Source: Chloroflexota bacterium
Lineage (GTDB): Bacteria > Chloroflexota > UBA11872
NCBI GenBank assembly: GCA_022821905.1
Contig: JAJECS010000005.1
Span: 1-44,784, forward strand
Direction: 5' to 3'
DNA: 44,784 nucleotides
The position numbers and the translations under genes were made by a program. This document shows, piece after piece, positions 44,301 through 44,784 of the stretch (its first letter is position 1; each line of letters begins with the position of its first letter). The notes below the pieces were generated by a model. The model had not been told where the DNA came from. It searched no databases and saw only the letters and a program-made list of their open reading frames with translations.

Positions 44301-44493
44301 GGTCTCAGACCGGATTCGGCTGTGGGTTGGCGGCGACGACGAGGTGGATCGAACGCTCGCCGAGCACCAGGCCTGGATCGCTGGCGAGGTGCTTGCCGTA
44401 TCGGTAAACGCCGGCGAGCCCGCGCCCGACGCGGCCCACGCCGAGCACACGCTCAACGGTGTGCCGGTCGCAATTGGACTGAGCCGCGCCTAG
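41347..44493 (+). CDS. ileS: Isoleucyl-tRNA synthetase, atypical signature motifs
   Basis: Charges tRNA-Ile; 1048 residues, a class Ia synthetase of the long type. The catalytic fold starts [20 protein letters not shown]: the HIGH motif is here HHAW (60-63). The KMSKS loop is MHKSWGN (K599). A CP1 editing domain lies between ([13 protein letters not shown] near 222, and the [14 protein letters not shown] motif near 319). Cysteine pairs (CARCG near 180, CWRCQ near 397, CRACG near 471, CEACE near 509) indicate bound zinc. The C-terminal anticodon region ([26 protein letters not shown]) is complete. It is probably controlled by the T-box 1 kb upstream, through alaX. Confidence 0.95.
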   Translation: [1048 protein letters not shown]

Positions 44494-44500
44494 ACAGCAG

Positions 44501-44540
44501 TCGCTGGTCACTCCGAACGCAGTGAGGGACTTCGATCCTC
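44501..44540. repeat. Dispersed repeat remnant after ileS
   Basis: TCGCTGGTCACTCCGAACGC, then AGTGAGGGACTTCGATCC; this looks like a minus-oriented copy of the TTCCTCGCTGCG...CGGAA family (a further fragment, TTAGATTCCTCGCC, lies near 44629). Arms are degenerate, so the call is tentative. The rest of 44494-44656 holds nothing else recognisable. Confidence 0.35.
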
Positions 44541-44656
44541 GAGCGGCGCGCCGGGGGTGAAGCACCGGTAGCCCGGACCTGGATGTCGGCTCGAGGCTGG
44601 CATGACGGCGGGGTAGCCGGAACGGCCTTAGATTCCTCGCCATCGGCTCGACACTC

Positions 44657-44784
44657 CTATGTCAAGGCGAAGCAAGTCTGGCCAGTGGCGAGGTCCCGTT
44701 TGATGGTGCGGAAGATGCTGCGGGCCAGATGGCGTTTCAACGCCCGCACGGCTTCGCGGCGGCTCTTCCCTTCGCCCATGCGAC
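44657..44784 (-). CDS. IS110-family transposase, C-terminal fragment (cut by window edge)
   Basis: The minus strand entering from the right edge encodes RMGEGKSRREAVRALKRHLA, then RSIFRTIKRDLATGQ and a TAG stop at 44657-44659. A tail with (G/E)GKxxREAxRxLKRHLAR is the standard end of IS110-type (DEDD/Tnp_20) transposases. The catalytic and serine domains lie outside the window, so integrity is unknown. It marks a mobile element that adjoins ileS. Confidence 0.7.
   Translation of the reverse strand, partial: RMGEGKSRREAVRALKRHLARSIFRTIKRDLATGQTCFALT

Overview
The window is GC-rich (roughly two-thirds G+C by eye), densely coded chromosomal DNA. It combines a bacterial hopanoid operon, a complete F-type ATP synthase operon, MurA plus an MreB-type actin, a single-chain aconitase X, secreted or cytoplasmic beta-propeller proteins, a LysM protein and a T-box-controlled alaX-ileS pair. 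The mixture, the GTG starts, the propeller proteins with Pro/Thr linkers and the frequent short palindromic repeats between genes suggest a Chloroflexota-like bacterium. This is inferred from gene style; no rRNA gene or marker phylogeny is available here. Both edges lie in mobile DNA: an IS5-like transposase start at the left and an IS110-like transposase end at the right.

Layout, left to right. 1-137: IS end. 233-2584 (minus): pgk and gap, lower glycolysis. 2764-8908 (plus): hpnC, hpnD, hpnE, shc and hpnH, which together take farnesyl diphosphate to squalene, hopene and adenosylhopane. 9261-11120: exported two-part protein ending in a beta-propeller. 11207-12125 (minus): DUF6941-like gene, unknown small gene and RelE-like toxin. 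12310-16376 (minus): double-HTH regulator, HAD hydrolase, aconitase X and GNAT acetyltransferase. 16611-18087 (plus): a PlsY-like membrane protein overlapping a DegV-type fatty-acid-binding protein. 18104-19072 (minus): unknown zinc-finger/PH-like protein. 19138-23385 (plus): glycerate 2-kinase, LysM protein and BNR propeller. 23462-24175 (minus): aspartic-protease-like gene without a usual start and a very small membrane peptide. 24350-31383 (plus): atpI/Z, B, E, F, H, A, G, D and C. 31394-36065: murA, mreB, a 2-hydroxyacid dehydrogenase and an amidohydrolase. 36173-39935: accessory-looking segment with a tandem GIY-YIG protein, a TIM-barrel hydrolase-like protein and a NYN ribonuclease-like gene with an unusual leader. 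40013-44493: promoter, T-box leader, alaX and ileS.

The most noteworthy signals are (1) a T-box riboswitch governing an alanyl-tRNA editing protein together with isoleucyl-tRNA synthetase; (2) a strong promoter followed at once by an intrinsic terminator in front of the NYN gene; (3) a lower-GC protein with two complete GIY-YIG nuclease domains and an N-terminal HTH-like region; (4) a PlsY homologue whose phosphate-binding motif is lost, overlapping a FakB/DegV gene; and (5) a family of short palindromes, some of which lie inside the ATP synthase operon. No CRISPR array, tRNA or rRNA gene was seen.
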